Of a stretch of 64,000 nucleotides of DNA, positions 35,093 through 46,700 are shown one piece after another. The notes beneath the pieces are model-generated. The model had not been told where the DNA came from, searched no databases, and was given only the letters and a program-made list of their open reading frames with translations. The number at the start of each line of letters is the position of its first letter. Position 1 is the first letter of the stretch. The position numbers were made by a program, and so were the translations under genes. The stretch lies in assembly GCA_027475525.1 (NCBI GenBank), contig JAMWFC010000082.1, positions 248,001 through 312,000 on the forward strand. Direction: 5' to 3'. Source of the stretch: Macrolepiota albuminosa. Its lineage: Eukaryota; Basidiomycota; Agaricomycetes; Agaricales; Agaricaceae.

Positions 35093-35432
35093 TCATCTAG
35101 GTGAATCAACAAAACTTTTAGGGAGCTGGTTCATATATCTGAGTTTGGTTATTTCATCGAGCAGTTCCAAGTCACAAAGTTCGCTGCACAATGCACCACT
35201 TGCTTTGCCTTGTATTTTGTTAGTATCAAATCCTTGTATGATGAGTGTTCCTGCAGCAGTAGCACTGCGGGATAGTGCAGTGTAGTAGGCTTGGTGTGAT
35301 TGACACTTGGTTAAGTCTACTGGATAGTAAGGTCTAGTTTTTCCTTGACTTGCATAATCTGTCATGGCGTAGTTTACCAATACCCCAATACCTCTACCTG
35401 TGATTGAGACAAAGACACACTGTTGTTGCTAG
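35093..35432 (-). pseudogene. Helitron Pif1 helicase, C-terminal part (3' of the Gypsy B insertion)
   Basis: NYAMTDYASQGKTRPYYPVD and SHQAYYTALSRSATAAGTLI are the last helicase motifs (V/VI region) of Pif1-type Helitron helicases, followed by ELCDLELLDEITKLRYMNQL. Joined to the part ending at 57181 it reads ...FKCRLPSNNSVSLSQSQVEV and on into NYAMTDYA once an 8-bp duplication (35377-35392, CCAATACC twice) is discounted. Confidence 0.85.
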
Positions 35433-36177
35433 TGTCACAACCCCTCCCCAGCACATCTCTGGAGCCCCATCCAGAAGCCTCTCTCATCAACCCCACAACA
35501 CACCCTGCCCCCATAACCGCCAATGCCGCCATCACATGCATCAAAGACCACCATCAACCAGCATCCCCAGCAACCCAGCAACCCCACATCATGGACCCCG
35601 GGATTAACCGCCATCAACAATCAGATTGCGCTGCTCGCTTCTGGCCATCACACATCACGCATCACAACTTCCTCCATGCCAATTGATCGCACACCCCACA
35701 TGCGCAATCCAGGTATACAGTCCCTGTCTGCTACTCAATGCCTCCCAGAACTTATCCCAGACACCCCAGAACCCCAAGACCCGGTCCCGTAGTACTTATA
35801 GCATAGTTCCCCATTGTACTCGCTAGTCTTGATATTAACTTGAATTGTTGTGTGCCCTCTGCTTGATTGGTATGCGCTGACTGGCACGCTTGAACAACCG
35901 TGTGCTCTAAGTTTGGTATACACTTCACGACTTGCAATTTGTTAACCCAGTCTCGTCCTAGAACCCCCAGTTTCCGACTCAACCACCTCCCAATCCTCAG
36001 CCTCTAAAACCCAGAACCCCTGGACCAAGTTCCCTTCCCCAGGACCACCTCTTGTCCATGTCTTGAACCCTGGAGTCCTAGCCCCAGAGTTCCAGACACC
36101 CGAGTATCCGTAGATCAAGTTTGCCTCATAAGGGCATTGCTTTCCTGGAAAAGCCCCTGACTCAGCGGAACCTGACA
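35433..36177 (+). repeat. 5' LTR of element B
   Basis: 745 bp, TGTCACAACCCC ... AACCTGACA. Two more copies of the family are at 55222-55953 and 56403-57175, sharing blocks such as GTACTTATAGCATAGTT and CTAGTCTTGATATTAACTTG. Confidence 0.9.
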
Positions 36178-36520
36178 TAATATCAAGACTCTCTCCTTAC
36201 ACCGTTCTTGATGGCTACGTATACTCACACCTACTACTCTATGGGCTACCAGACCGACTCTTACAGATGTCCGGTTCCCAACCACTACTCTGCACAGACC
36301 CCCTGCCCCGTTTACCCACCCCTCCCGTACGAACTCCAATGTCTCCACCGCCACTAGGCCCCCAACCTGTCTCTCTACGACCTGGGGCCCTCAGCCAGCT
36401 GGGCCCCTCCGTCCAACCTAGCCATGGCGCAACTTGTGGAAGCCCCCTCATACTGGAGCATCTCTGGGAGTCTACCAGAGACCCTGCCCATCCTCAGTGG
36501 ACCTCACCTGATTCCCCCCA

Positions 36521-38805
36521 GTGAGGGCCCCTTTGTGCCCACCCCCTACTACAGTTACCAACGTCCTGTCCCCCAGCCCCGCGGACCCCCCAACTATGAC
36601 TACCCCCCTTGACACTACCTGGCCGCCGCCCCACCCACCTGGACCCCACCCTTGCCAACAGGACAACAACACCTTGGGGAGTACGAACAGCAGCGGAACA
36701 AAGTGCTTCGCTCACTCAGGATCTTGCCAGAAAACTTTGTGCAGCAGACAAGGGTGCTACTCACGGAATTCAGACATGACAACTTTGAAGGCACTCTGGA
36801 AGACTGGGCCCATTGCTTGGTCGAATTTGGGGACCGCTTCACACAAGGAGAACTCCTGGAACAGACCATGGTAAAGTACAGACACAATACAATACTCCGC
36901 AAGGAGCTGCAGCAACTGCTCAACGAAGTCCATGCGTCCCCTTCCCCTCAGCTCTTCAACAACCCTGTGGACCCAGGCCGCTCAATTCACATCTGACGGG
37001 AACTCCTGGAACCGGCCCCGACAGCCCCTGCGATCCCAACTCCAGAGCAATGACAATGGGAAAAGCGACAAAACACCTCAGCCATACTACGGTTCCTCAA
37101 CCTGATGGGAGGGCTATTCAATCAGCCTGCTGCCCACACAGTAGGCTTGTCGACTCACCATAGGGCTAACTCCGTTTCTAGCACCCTCGAGACCTGGGAA
37201 CAGCCCCAGAGACTTCTGGAACTACTTCCGCAAATGGACAACACCCGACCTCCACCCACGGCAACCTCTGGTAGACTCTGGGTGGACATCCCTAGCACAG
37301 ACAACACACTGTGCTACATCGATGAGCTCACTCACGGCAACAACAAACAACGCCTCACACCCACGACTGCCCTGGCACTGCCTCCCACATCCACCTCAGC
37401 CTCTCCAGAACCCAGCTTCCATCATGACCCACCGCCCCACTTTGACCTGCAGAACCCCCCACGACCTCCGATGCAAGCACGACCCTCCTGGGTTGAATGT
37501 CCCCTGTGCAACCCAGCATCCAACCCAGCATCCAACCCCTCCCAGATTGACCTGACACCACCGAACCCTTCCTGACCACCTCCACCACCCCCAGCCAAAC
37601 CTCGAGGACAATTCCCAGGCCCCCCACCTCTGCCACCTCCTGCGTGGAGACCTGGGCCTCTTCCCAGCAGGAACGAACCTCTTTGGGACAATGGGCCTCC
37701 CAGGTGTGGACCCCCAGGTGAGCCACCTGGAAGAGGCCCTCCAGGCGGGTGGGGTCCTGCCCTCAGTGCCTTTCCTCCACAAGAAGGGGGGGGTAACCAC
37801 TACTACTACTACTACAATGCTGGCCCCCCTCCCTACAACGCCACCGGACTGGACAACGCTCGCAATGCCCTCGCCCACAAAGGGTGTCTGGACATCCAAA
37901 AACCTGATGCATTCACGGGCTGAGACCCCTGAAAATACCGTACATTCCTCACCAAATGTCTTAACATGTTTCAGGCAAAGCCACTCACGTTTCAGGTTGA
38001 CAGCTCCTGGGTGGCCTTTGCCGCCTTGTATCTCCAGAGAATCGCCTTCAACCACTACATGGCCCTCATCCAGTTTGACCCCAACAACCCAGTGCTCTCT
38101 TGCTGGCAAGCTTTTGTCAACAAGTTTTCCGGGAAGTTTAGGATCTACGACACCGTGGCCGAGGCTGAAGACAACCTCTTCAACCTCCAGATGCACTCCA
38201 AGGAACGCTTCACCACCTTCATCATACATTTCAAGAAGGAAGCTTACAAGACAGGCTGGAATTACAGCGCCCTCCAGTACGCCCTCTGCCGTGCACTGCC
38301 GCAACATATCAAGGACGTCCTCCAACTTGCCCTAAAACAACCCTCCTACAATGGATACAAGGCCCTCATCATGCAGATTGACCAACACTACTGAGAAGAC
38401 CGCAGTGAGTATTCAAACTCCTGAGCCCCCTGGAACCCTAGGAGAGGACCACCATGGCCCTCCAGCAAATTTTCCAACCCCCAGAACCAAAACCCTAGTC
38501 CCTCTGCATTCCCTGGCGGCTGACCTAACCCTGCCAGTGGCGCTCGCCCCCAGGCCCAACATAACGCTGCCGTGGCTGCCAACAACCTGGGCAATGTGTC
38601 GAGCCCCAAAGAACCCCCGGAAGACCCAGAAGACCCCAACTTTGCTGACAAATGGGACGAAAAGGCCCTCTGGGCTAACTGGCTTCAGAAGAAGGGATGA
38701 CACTGGATTGAGGTTCCGAAGGATGTACAAGAACGACGGAGAAGGGAAGGTGTTTGCATACTCTGTGGTGAGAAAGACCATTTCATCTCCAAGTGCCCCC
38801 AATGA
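36521..38805 (+). pseudogene. gag: gag of element B
   Basis: Pieces in different frames: 36652-36996 (FRHDNFEGTLEDWAHCLVEF...), a Pro-rich linker (37105-37800), and the clear Gag core 37966-38394 (FVNKFSGKFRIYDTVAEAED, SKERFTTFIIHFKKEAYKTG, LCRALPQHIKDVLQL). A zinc knuckle C-x2-C-x4-H-x4-C (CILCGEKDHFISKC) is at about 38752-38795. The core is the capsid domain of Ty3/Gypsy elements that assembles virus-like particles in the host cytoplasm. Stops and frame changes make it non-functional. Long minus-strand frames here (for example 38325-37396) are shadows of this Pro-rich coding DNA. Confidence 0.8.
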
Positions 38806-38888
38806 CAGGTTGTGGGATGTGCCATCTGGACCTTCAAAGGGGAAGACACCACCTACAAATATTCGGAAAATGACCCGGCGATTTAGAC

Positions 38889-39711
38889 TTGGAAGACACC
38901 CTAAATCGCAAAATCAACCCTGACATCTTCTCTGCTCTGGTCTCCCATTTCTGCTCCACAACACTTGCACAGGACACCCTCATGGCTTACCTACCCTCCC
39001 ACTCCTCGCACTCCCTCCTACTCAAAACCCACCTCACCCCCTCTGGGATCCCCCTCAACACCCTCGTCAACAGTCCTGGTGCGACTCTGCCTCTTTGACG
39101 GAGATCTCTCTACAGTGGGGGACATTACTCATTTCATGTGTATGCCTGTTACTTTTGCCAATGGACAGACTCATACTCTCCAGATGTTGATAACCAAACT
39201 CCACTCCTCCGCACCCCTGATCTTAGGGCTCCCGTGGCTCCAAGACACCAACCCCTGCATTGACTGGCAACATTTCACCCTTTGCCTGACCCAGGAACCA
39301 ACGTCTGACAACCAGCAACTCCCCTTCAACATCCCCCACTTCCCAGGCCCCAACCCAACTCCAAAGGACTTCCTGGATGGACCCCCACTGCCTCCCGGAC
39401 TCCAGTCTTGCTTGTCCCAATTCTTTGTCATCAATGCTAGGTTGGATGGCGTCCAGAGACCAATATCAGCCCTCATCGACAGCGGAGCCACCGGAGTTTT
39501 CATCAGTGACACCCTCAACCTTCCCCACAACCCCCTCGATCTGCCCCTCCACCTGCGAAGGCTTGATGGCACCCCCTCCTCCTCCAGCCCCATCCAGAAG
39601 TCTTACTCGAGACGTGTGACCCTGGACAATGGCTTCGAGTTCACCTCTGACTTCCTGGTCACATGCCTGCATGGATCGACCCTGATGGTGCTGAGACTAT
39701 CCTGGCTATGA
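38889..39711 (+). pseudogene. Two tandem retropepsin-like domains of element B
   Basis: The first domain (about 38889-39290) keeps the flanking signatures LRLFDGDLST-like (VRLCLFDGDLSTVGDITHF), VTFANGQTHTLQMLITKL and PLILGLPWL, but its active-site box reads NTLVNSPGAT where LVDSGAT is expected. The second (about 39420-39690) has an intact DSGATG box (SALIDSGATGVFISD) and VTLDNGFEFTSDFLV. Two aspartic-protease folds in series are seen, the first with a lost catalytic Asp in this copy. In working relatives the two could pair or have different targets. That is inference. Confidence 0.7.
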
Positions 39712-39747
39712 AACACGAATCCTGACATCAACTAGAGAACGCTAACT

Positions 39748-40380
39748 ATGATGTTTCCAGAACCTGAGGACCACTCTACGACCACCGTGCATCTCTGGGC
39801 CCTAGGGAATGACCTGATACCCAACACCCCTGGGACTGCAGTCCCACCCCCCACCCAGATGCCCCTGACCATGCCCTTGACTCCCATCCAAACCTGCAAG
39901 GTCCCCGACCAACCCCCAAACATTCCTCGGAACAAGTACAAAGGGCCGAACTACCCAGACTGGTCTCAGACACGTGTCAAACCCGCTCCAGCCTGTGAAT
40001 CTGCAACCCCAATCAACCCAAATGCACTCAATATTAGGATCATTGGAGCTGCCCCCTTTGCCTACCTCATGAAGGACGGAATCCCCACATTTCAGCTACA
40101 CACCTCACCATCCCTCCCAGAAGAACACCTACGAGGGGACGCTATCCCTCCGGAGAAGAAAACTGAGGAGCAGATTCTCTGAGAAGTAGTTCCCCCAGAA
40201 TATCATGAGTTTGCTGACATATTCTCTAAAGGAGATGCTAAGGAGATTCCCCCTTACTGCCCCTATGACCATACAATTGACCTCGAGAAAGGAGCCGCCC
40301 TCCCTTTTGGCAAGGTATACAACATGTTGGAAGTCGAACTCTGGGCCCTCAAAGACTACCTCGATGAAATGCTCAGGAAG
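39748..40380 (+). pseudogene. Start of reverse transcriptase of element B, cut by element A
   Basis: PPEYHEFADIFSKGDAKEIP and YDHTIDLEKGAALPFGKVYN, then ELWALKDYLDEMLRK, are the conserved entry into Gypsy RT. One in-frame TGA is at 40180-40182. The sequence then switches at 40381 to the LTR of element A. The rest of the RT (palm, YxDD) and most of RNase H of B are not found on the far side. Confidence 0.85.
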
Positions 40381-40616
40381 TGTAGCGTAGTCCGCTATGT
40401 GGCATTGGCCACATAGCTTTACTTACCTTACAGTAGATACTATTATATTATATTTATTATAATATAATATTAATTTACATTACTATATAAATTAGTTTAC
40501 CAGCTGCTTACAAAGCAGCTTATTTTTGTGTATACTACATTGCCAATAGACCGGTCTGGTCTGATTCAGTGTCGTGTGTGCACACTAAGCTCTCTAACCC
40601 TCGTAACTTCGTTACA
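40381..40616 (+). repeat. 5' LTR of element A
   Basis: 236 bp, TGTAGCGTAGTCCGCT ... TCGTAACTTCGTTACA, with a hairpin-capable CTATGTGGC/GCCACATAG, an AT-rich middle and CAGCTGCTTACAAAGCAGCT. A T-run and GAATCTGCC follow instead of a recognisable initiator-tRNA primer-binding site. Confidence 0.9.
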
Positions 40617-40723
40617 TTTTTTTGAATCTGCCAGCTAGGATCTATTGCCTAGCATCTGACATCAGTCGTTGAGTTCGTTGACAGAACTCTATCAGCTTCT
40701 CGAGCTTCTTGCACAGCCACACC

Positions 40724-43700
40724 ATGCAAATTTCAAACAGGGGATCGATGAGTAATCCCATACCTGCAGCGCCCACTGACGGCGGGCGAAATGCCCACGA
40801 CCTACGGGAAGACCCAGCAGACACCCAGGACGCATCAGCGTCCAATGCGGGTCAGGTAAGACCCAAGGCTCGAGACCGAGGTCAGAGTACCGACCTGGCC
40901 GGGAATGAGAGCGAGGCCCGGAGAGCTGAAAGCTCACAGCAGGACGGTCCGCAACGCCTCCAAGACAAGATGCCCGGGGGATTAACGCCCCCAGTTACGC
41001 AGCTGCCAGGAGGACCGCGACGGTCTAGCCGATTGGCTTCCAAAGAACCCCCGCAGGACGGCCGACAGTCAACCGGCGCCTATGGCGCCCCAGGAGACGC
41101 CGAGTTGTCAGTACGGACTGGGAGAGCCCTCCCTGCGAGCCGGAGCAGTGGGACCAGGCGGTCCACAGCGGGTCCAATGCCTTCTAAAGTAGCGGAAGCC
41201 CGCTTAGAAGAGGTACCGGAGGAGGCTGCAAGGCCTGAAGTATACCGCGCGGAAGATCGATTTCCGCGCACACCAGCAGTGGAGGAAGCTCCGGAGGTTG
41301 TAGAGCTTCCAGAGGAGGTGATGGAGTTGTCAAGTGACGACAACGTCGGAGCAGAGGAACAGCGGCTGAAAACCGCGTACACTGTGCGCTTGCGGGTGTT
41401 CTGGGACTTGCACCCAGAGGTGATGAAATACACCACCCAAGCGTGACTCGAGCGCTACGCATCAGCCCATATAGTAGCACTTAGGTGACAAGGGCACGAA
41501 GTGCCCAATGTATTCAGTACGAAATATACTGATTTGATGGTGAGAGTGCTCACTATGGAGCTGCAAATGTATGTGCAGCGTAAGGCCACACAGCAATCGG
41601 GGGTCTCAACCCCCTGGAGCCACACGTCCGAGGAATGCTCGGCACGACGCAATCAAGACGTCGGAATCGAGCTAGTGGAGGCACTAGCACGGGCGCAAGA
41701 AGTGCCCAAAGTAAGACCGGTGAGTACTTTTTATACTCCAGCAGGACAAGGGTGGCGTGAGGAGCCCCCGCACATGCGTAACCATGACCATAGGACAGAT
41801 ATGTCAGGTCCGGATGGGCATGATAGCACTGTGCTCAAAGTGGAAAGCGAGGCATCCGTGATGCCACGCGTGCCCATGGCCAAAACATTGAGCAACAGAG
41901 TTGCGTATCAACGTATGCGCAATGGCGACCTCAGGACTAAGGGACAGTCCCTTATCGACAATCAGGGCATCGTATTCGAGGGCACTAAGCCCATTGACGA
42001 GATGCGTCGTCAATTCGTCACGCAGGGTCAGGAGAATCAAGCTTCTCCAGGTCCAGGGCGGCGCAACGATCATGATCGAGGAGACTTCCTCGATCAAGAT
42101 GGCACCATGAGATGTGATGTCCCTGGTAACAGCCGGGATGACGGCCCTAAGTCGATTCCTCGAGACGAGGGCAATTATGCCCACAGTCGAGGAGGCTCGG
42201 GACGTCCTCTGCAAGGTGGACGGGGGAAGTCACTTCCCCATGCCGCTGATTTGGCGACTAGATCCCCGGGTCAGCGGGAAGCCATTCGAATGCATCGTGA
42301 AGCCATGCACAATCGCCTGCATCGAGTAGTCAATGATGCCCTGGGCGTAACCTTACGGTTACCAGATGGAGTGAAGCTGCGTAAAGCAGACAGTAGGCAC
42401 ATTCGCGCCTATACAGGCGCATCCAAGTTCAGCGACCTGGAAGATTGGGCGATGGATGTATGCACCCATCTTGCCATGTGCTTATATGGAGGTGACCGTA
42501 TGGAACGAGAACGAATCTTCGTTCTGCCTGAGTTCTTGGCTGGAGAGGCCATGGGTTGGTTTCAACGGGCAGTACTGCACATCAACTGTGTCCAATATGA
42601 CTGGACGTTTAAAGGAGTCCTTACAGGACTGTACGATCGATTCGTACACCCCTCAACGCTCCAGGATGCAAGGCGGGACTTCCAGTCCGCCAAGTACACC
42701 GAGAAGTTGGGAGTACAAGGGTTCTATGATACCCTTAATGACCATGCCCAGAACATGGCAGTATACCCGGACGGGTATACAATGCTCGAAACGTTCTTGG
42801 ATGGCATTCCAGCGGATATGCGCCGCTATTTGATACGTGAGGACGGATTGTCCCCAGAAGTCAATGATGTGGAAGAATTTGTGGCATATGCCATCCGGTA
42901 TGAGCAGTCTCTGAAGACTGCTAACCACTACAAACATCGGAGTGGGCACAAAGGGGGACCCAGGCGACTACCGCCTGGTGGGACACCCTCACGGGGTCAG
43001 CATGTGGGGACCTTCCTGGCCAAAAAGACCAATTTGGACCGTGACCGCAACACGTGGTTTGTTGTACGCAGAACCCCTGCTGCAAACCGAGAGCGGAGCC
43101 GCCCACGCCCAGAGCGGGCGCCGGACGGCGAACGTCCTAAACCAAGGCCGGACTTCAAGCCGGCCAACCCACCGGGGCAGTCGGGGACTTGCTTCGCATG
43201 TGGCCAACCAGGCCACTACGCTACCAACTGCCCTGCGAAGCCAGGACCCCCGAGGAAGGGGTATACACCTCGTGCCCACCTTCGAGCTGCACATACTGCA
43301 GCCGCGAGTGGGAGTGATGGAGACGTATCTGCCAATTCTGAGGCAGAGCACCCCACAAACGACCAGGAGCCCCCAGAGGAGGCATTGGGCGCCAAGCCCG
43401 AGAGTGTGGTCGTGGAGGGGGAGGAGTACGTCACAGTCAACGTATATGACGACGTCTACGACAATGAGTATTACAGTCGCGACAGCGACTCTGAATGCCT
43501 AGCGGCGATGACGGATTGGCCGTCCACAAATAATCCCGAATGGAATAACGTAGTTCGGATGAAGAAGGTGACCCTTCATCGTGCAGAGGGCACTTTGCAG
43601 CGCCCTACATTGAAACGAGCAGACACGTAGTTCGGATGAAGAAGGTGACCCTTCATCGTGCAGAGGGCACTTTGCAGCGCCCTACATTGAAACGAGCAGA

Positions 43701-43730
43701 CAGGAGTGCCTGGTCTCATATGTGGACGTA
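40724..43730 (+). pseudogene. gag: gag of element A
   Basis: ATG at 40724 (MQISNRGSMSNPIPA). One frame continues to 43730 apart from TGA at 41444-41446, TGA at 41486-41488 and the 77-bp duplication at 43548, which creates an early TAG at 43628. The N-terminal third is a Pro/Arg/Glu-rich, disordered region. The capsid core is around 42280-42840 (HIRAYTGASKFSDLEDWAMD, ERERIFVLPEFLAGEAMGWF, LTGLYDRFVHPSTLQDARRD). A CCHC knuckle CFACGQPGHYATNCPAKPG (C-x2-C-x4-H-x4-C) lies at about 43190-43246. It forms the particle shell and binds the element RNA. Element E carries a relative of it. Confidence 0.85.
43548..43701. repeat. Exact 77-bp tandem duplication (locus 5 of 11), at the gag-pol junction
   Basis: 43548-43624 is repeated at 43625-43701. 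Collapsing it extends gag to a TAG at about 43730 and leaves pol in the -1 frame with about 100 nt of overlap, an ordinary retroelement arrangement. Confidence 0.92.
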
Positions 43731-46700
43731 GACGGCCACAAGGCATGGACCCTATGGGACTCTGGGAGTACCACATCGGGCATAATGCCCCAGTTTGCCC
43801 ATGTGTACGGAATATCTGTGCAGGAGTTGGATACGCCATTGGCGTTACAGCTGGGCACCGTAGGGAGCCGAGCCATGGTGCAGTATGGGACAAATGTGAA
43901 TGTCCAAACGCTGGGCTCACGTAGCCGGGAATACATGGATGTAGCGAACTTCGATCGCTACGATATGATACTGGGAACGCCATTCATGCGGCGTAACAAA
44001 GTCATATTAGACTTTGACCAATGTCAGGTACTAGTGAATGGGAAAGTGATCCCAGCCGAACGAGCTACAGCAGACGACACTGATAATTGTCTGCGACATC
44101 ATCGCACTACGGAGAAATGCAAGGACTCTCCATGACTTGGCCGGCGCAGAGTGCCAGCCGTGGAGGATGTGGAGGAGGAAGTGCAGGCTATGCCTGGACT
44201 GAGTGCAGACCACAACGTGGTAATGATGAGCGAGGAGGAGTATCAAGCCTCCAAGAGGAGCAACAAGCGAATAATCGCTCCTGAGATTCGAGGCGCAAGG
44301 CCTCCAGACAAACGCCATCAAAAGGTGAGACGACGGGAGGACTCAGTGGATGTATGTCCACCTACGTCCTTACAATTCAAGTTGGAAGACTTGGAAGACA
44401 GTATCCGAGAGGCGGAAGCCTCAGAAGAGGGGGACACTCGGTCCCTATGGGAGCGACCAGCCCCCCTACCGGAGTACGACTGGGCATACGACCCCCAAAT
44501 GCCGCAAGAGTGGAACGAGCTGGTGGCAGCCACATGTGCGCGAAATGCGCACCAGAGACGGATGACCGTCAAACCAGCATATCGCCAGCCAGCCCCGGAC
44601 GAGGTATCCGTAGCGTACTCGCTTGTACGTGAAGGAAGAAGCCTTGTGGCTTATAAGGCAGCGGCAGCGGGTGCCCCGCTGAGACTACATATACCTGATG
44701 ACAGTGTCAATCGGGTGCTCGCAATGCGCAAGCAGTATGCACCGCCACCTCGGCCACCCTCAGAGACGGTGGAAGTACTTCCCCCGGTACGCATGAAGGG
44801 GAAACAGAAGGCGACAAGCCTTCATGAGGAAGATATTCCTCGGTTGCATCAGCAATGGCAAGAAGAATTTGCCGACATGGTCAATGGGACCAAGGAGGAG
44901 CTCCCGCCATGGCGGGAGGTGAACCATGAGATTAATCTCATAGATGAGAACAAGCAGTATAAGTACCACTTGCCGCGCTGTCCGTGCGCCCTCCAGGAGC
45001 AACTACGCGATAAGACTAATCGCTATTTGAATGCTCAATGGTGGTCCCCATGCACCACTGCTCAAGCTGCACCGTTATTGTGCATCCCGAAGAAGGATGG
45101 AACCCTTCAAACAGCTCTTGATGCACGTCAGCGCAATGACAATACCATAAAGGATGTAACTCCTTTACCAGATCAAGAGGTGATCCGGGAAGACGTGGCT
45201 CGGGCGAAGTATCGCTCGAAGATTGACCTTACTGACACTTACGAGCAGGTGCGCATTCGCACCGAGGACGTACCCAAGACCGTATTTGCGTCGATCATGG
45301 GTACATTCACGAGCAATATAATGCAGATTGGAGACTGCAATGCTCCAGCAACTTTCCAGAGGCTAATGACCTCTATCTTCCAAGACATAATAGGACGTTT
45401 CATGCACGTCTACTTAGATGACATATTCATCTACTCGGATACCATGGAGGAGCATGAGCAGCACCTCAGAGTCGTATTCGAACGACTGCACAAGTACAAG
45501 TTGTACTTGAAGTGGAAAAAATGTGAGCTCTACGCTCAGAGTATAGACTGCCTAGGGCATGTCATAGATGAGCGGGGTATCCACCCTGATCAGGACAAGC
45601 TCGATCGTATTCAGGAGTGGCGCACGCCCCGAAACTACAATGACATCCAACAATTCGTTGGCCTTGTCAACTACATATCAAGCTTCTTGCCCAATGTCAC
45701 AGCCTATACTGGGCCACTTATGGCCATGACGCAGAACGGATCACCGTTCAATTGGAGGCCATTGCACCAGCGGTGCTTTGAGATGGTCAAACGGATCTGT
45801 ACAAAGACTCCGGTGATTCGACCAATCGACCCTAGACAGGAAGAGCCGATATGGCTCATTTGCGACGTGTTCAAGACAGGCGTCGGAGCCATGTATGGCC
45901 AGGGAAGTAGCTGGCAGACGTGCTGCCCAGCAGGGTTCATGTCGAAGAAGTTCACGACGGCCCAGCAAAACTATGCGGTGCATGAGCTGGAAACTCTTGC
46001 CATACTCGAGGCCCTCCTCAAGTGGGAGGATAAGCTGATGGGATACCCCATCCACATCATAACGGACCACAAAGCCCTTGAGTTCTTTAAAACTCAGGTG
46101 AACTTGTCGCCACGTCAGCGACAGTGGATAGACTACATGTTGAGATACCAGTTCGACATCACCTATGTTAAAGGTGAACTCAACAAAGTGGCAGACTGCT
46201 TGTCACGCTACTTTGAGAGTGATGTAGTCAGGGAGGCTCACGAGCCTCATGAGTATGTGCAGGCAGACTGCCGCATAGATCCTGATGGAGAGGATTTACC
46301 TCTCCATCAATACCAGGAGCTCAGGGAGCATGTCCTGGAAGTACGCGCTATGTGTGATGATGAACGGAGGCAAAGCACTCGCCTCAGAGAGCAGCGTGAA
46401 GAGCGGGATGTAGCCGCCCAGTTGCTCAAGGAGCATGAAGCCGTGGACCCAGCGTCCACTAGGGAGCACGAGCGCCACGATGTACCCGTTACGCTTGCGG
46501 AGATGCTCAAAGGTGAATTGCCTTCATCCCAGCCTCCTAGCCTGGGCAATGACGACTTCCGGCAGGAGGTGGTGCAGGATTATGGCAATGATTCTCTCTT
46601 TGCCAAGATAATTGCCAATCCTGACGACCATCCTCGGTTCAGGCATGAGCCTGGTGGACTCATCACGACGGAGAACCGTCAAGGAGTGGCAGTGGTATGC

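Noticed and set aside
37396..38325. 309-codon minus-strand frame
   Set aside because: Lies opposite the gag core and Pro-rich linker of Gypsy B, with low-complexity Val/Gly composition. It is a shadow of the sense coding sequence.
44133..44135. TGA between protease and RT as a programmed readthrough codon
   Set aside because: Context TGA-C is permissive, but similar isolated TGA codons occur in gag and the Helitron, so deamination of CGA/TGG explains all of them more simply. Kept only as an alternative in the findings.
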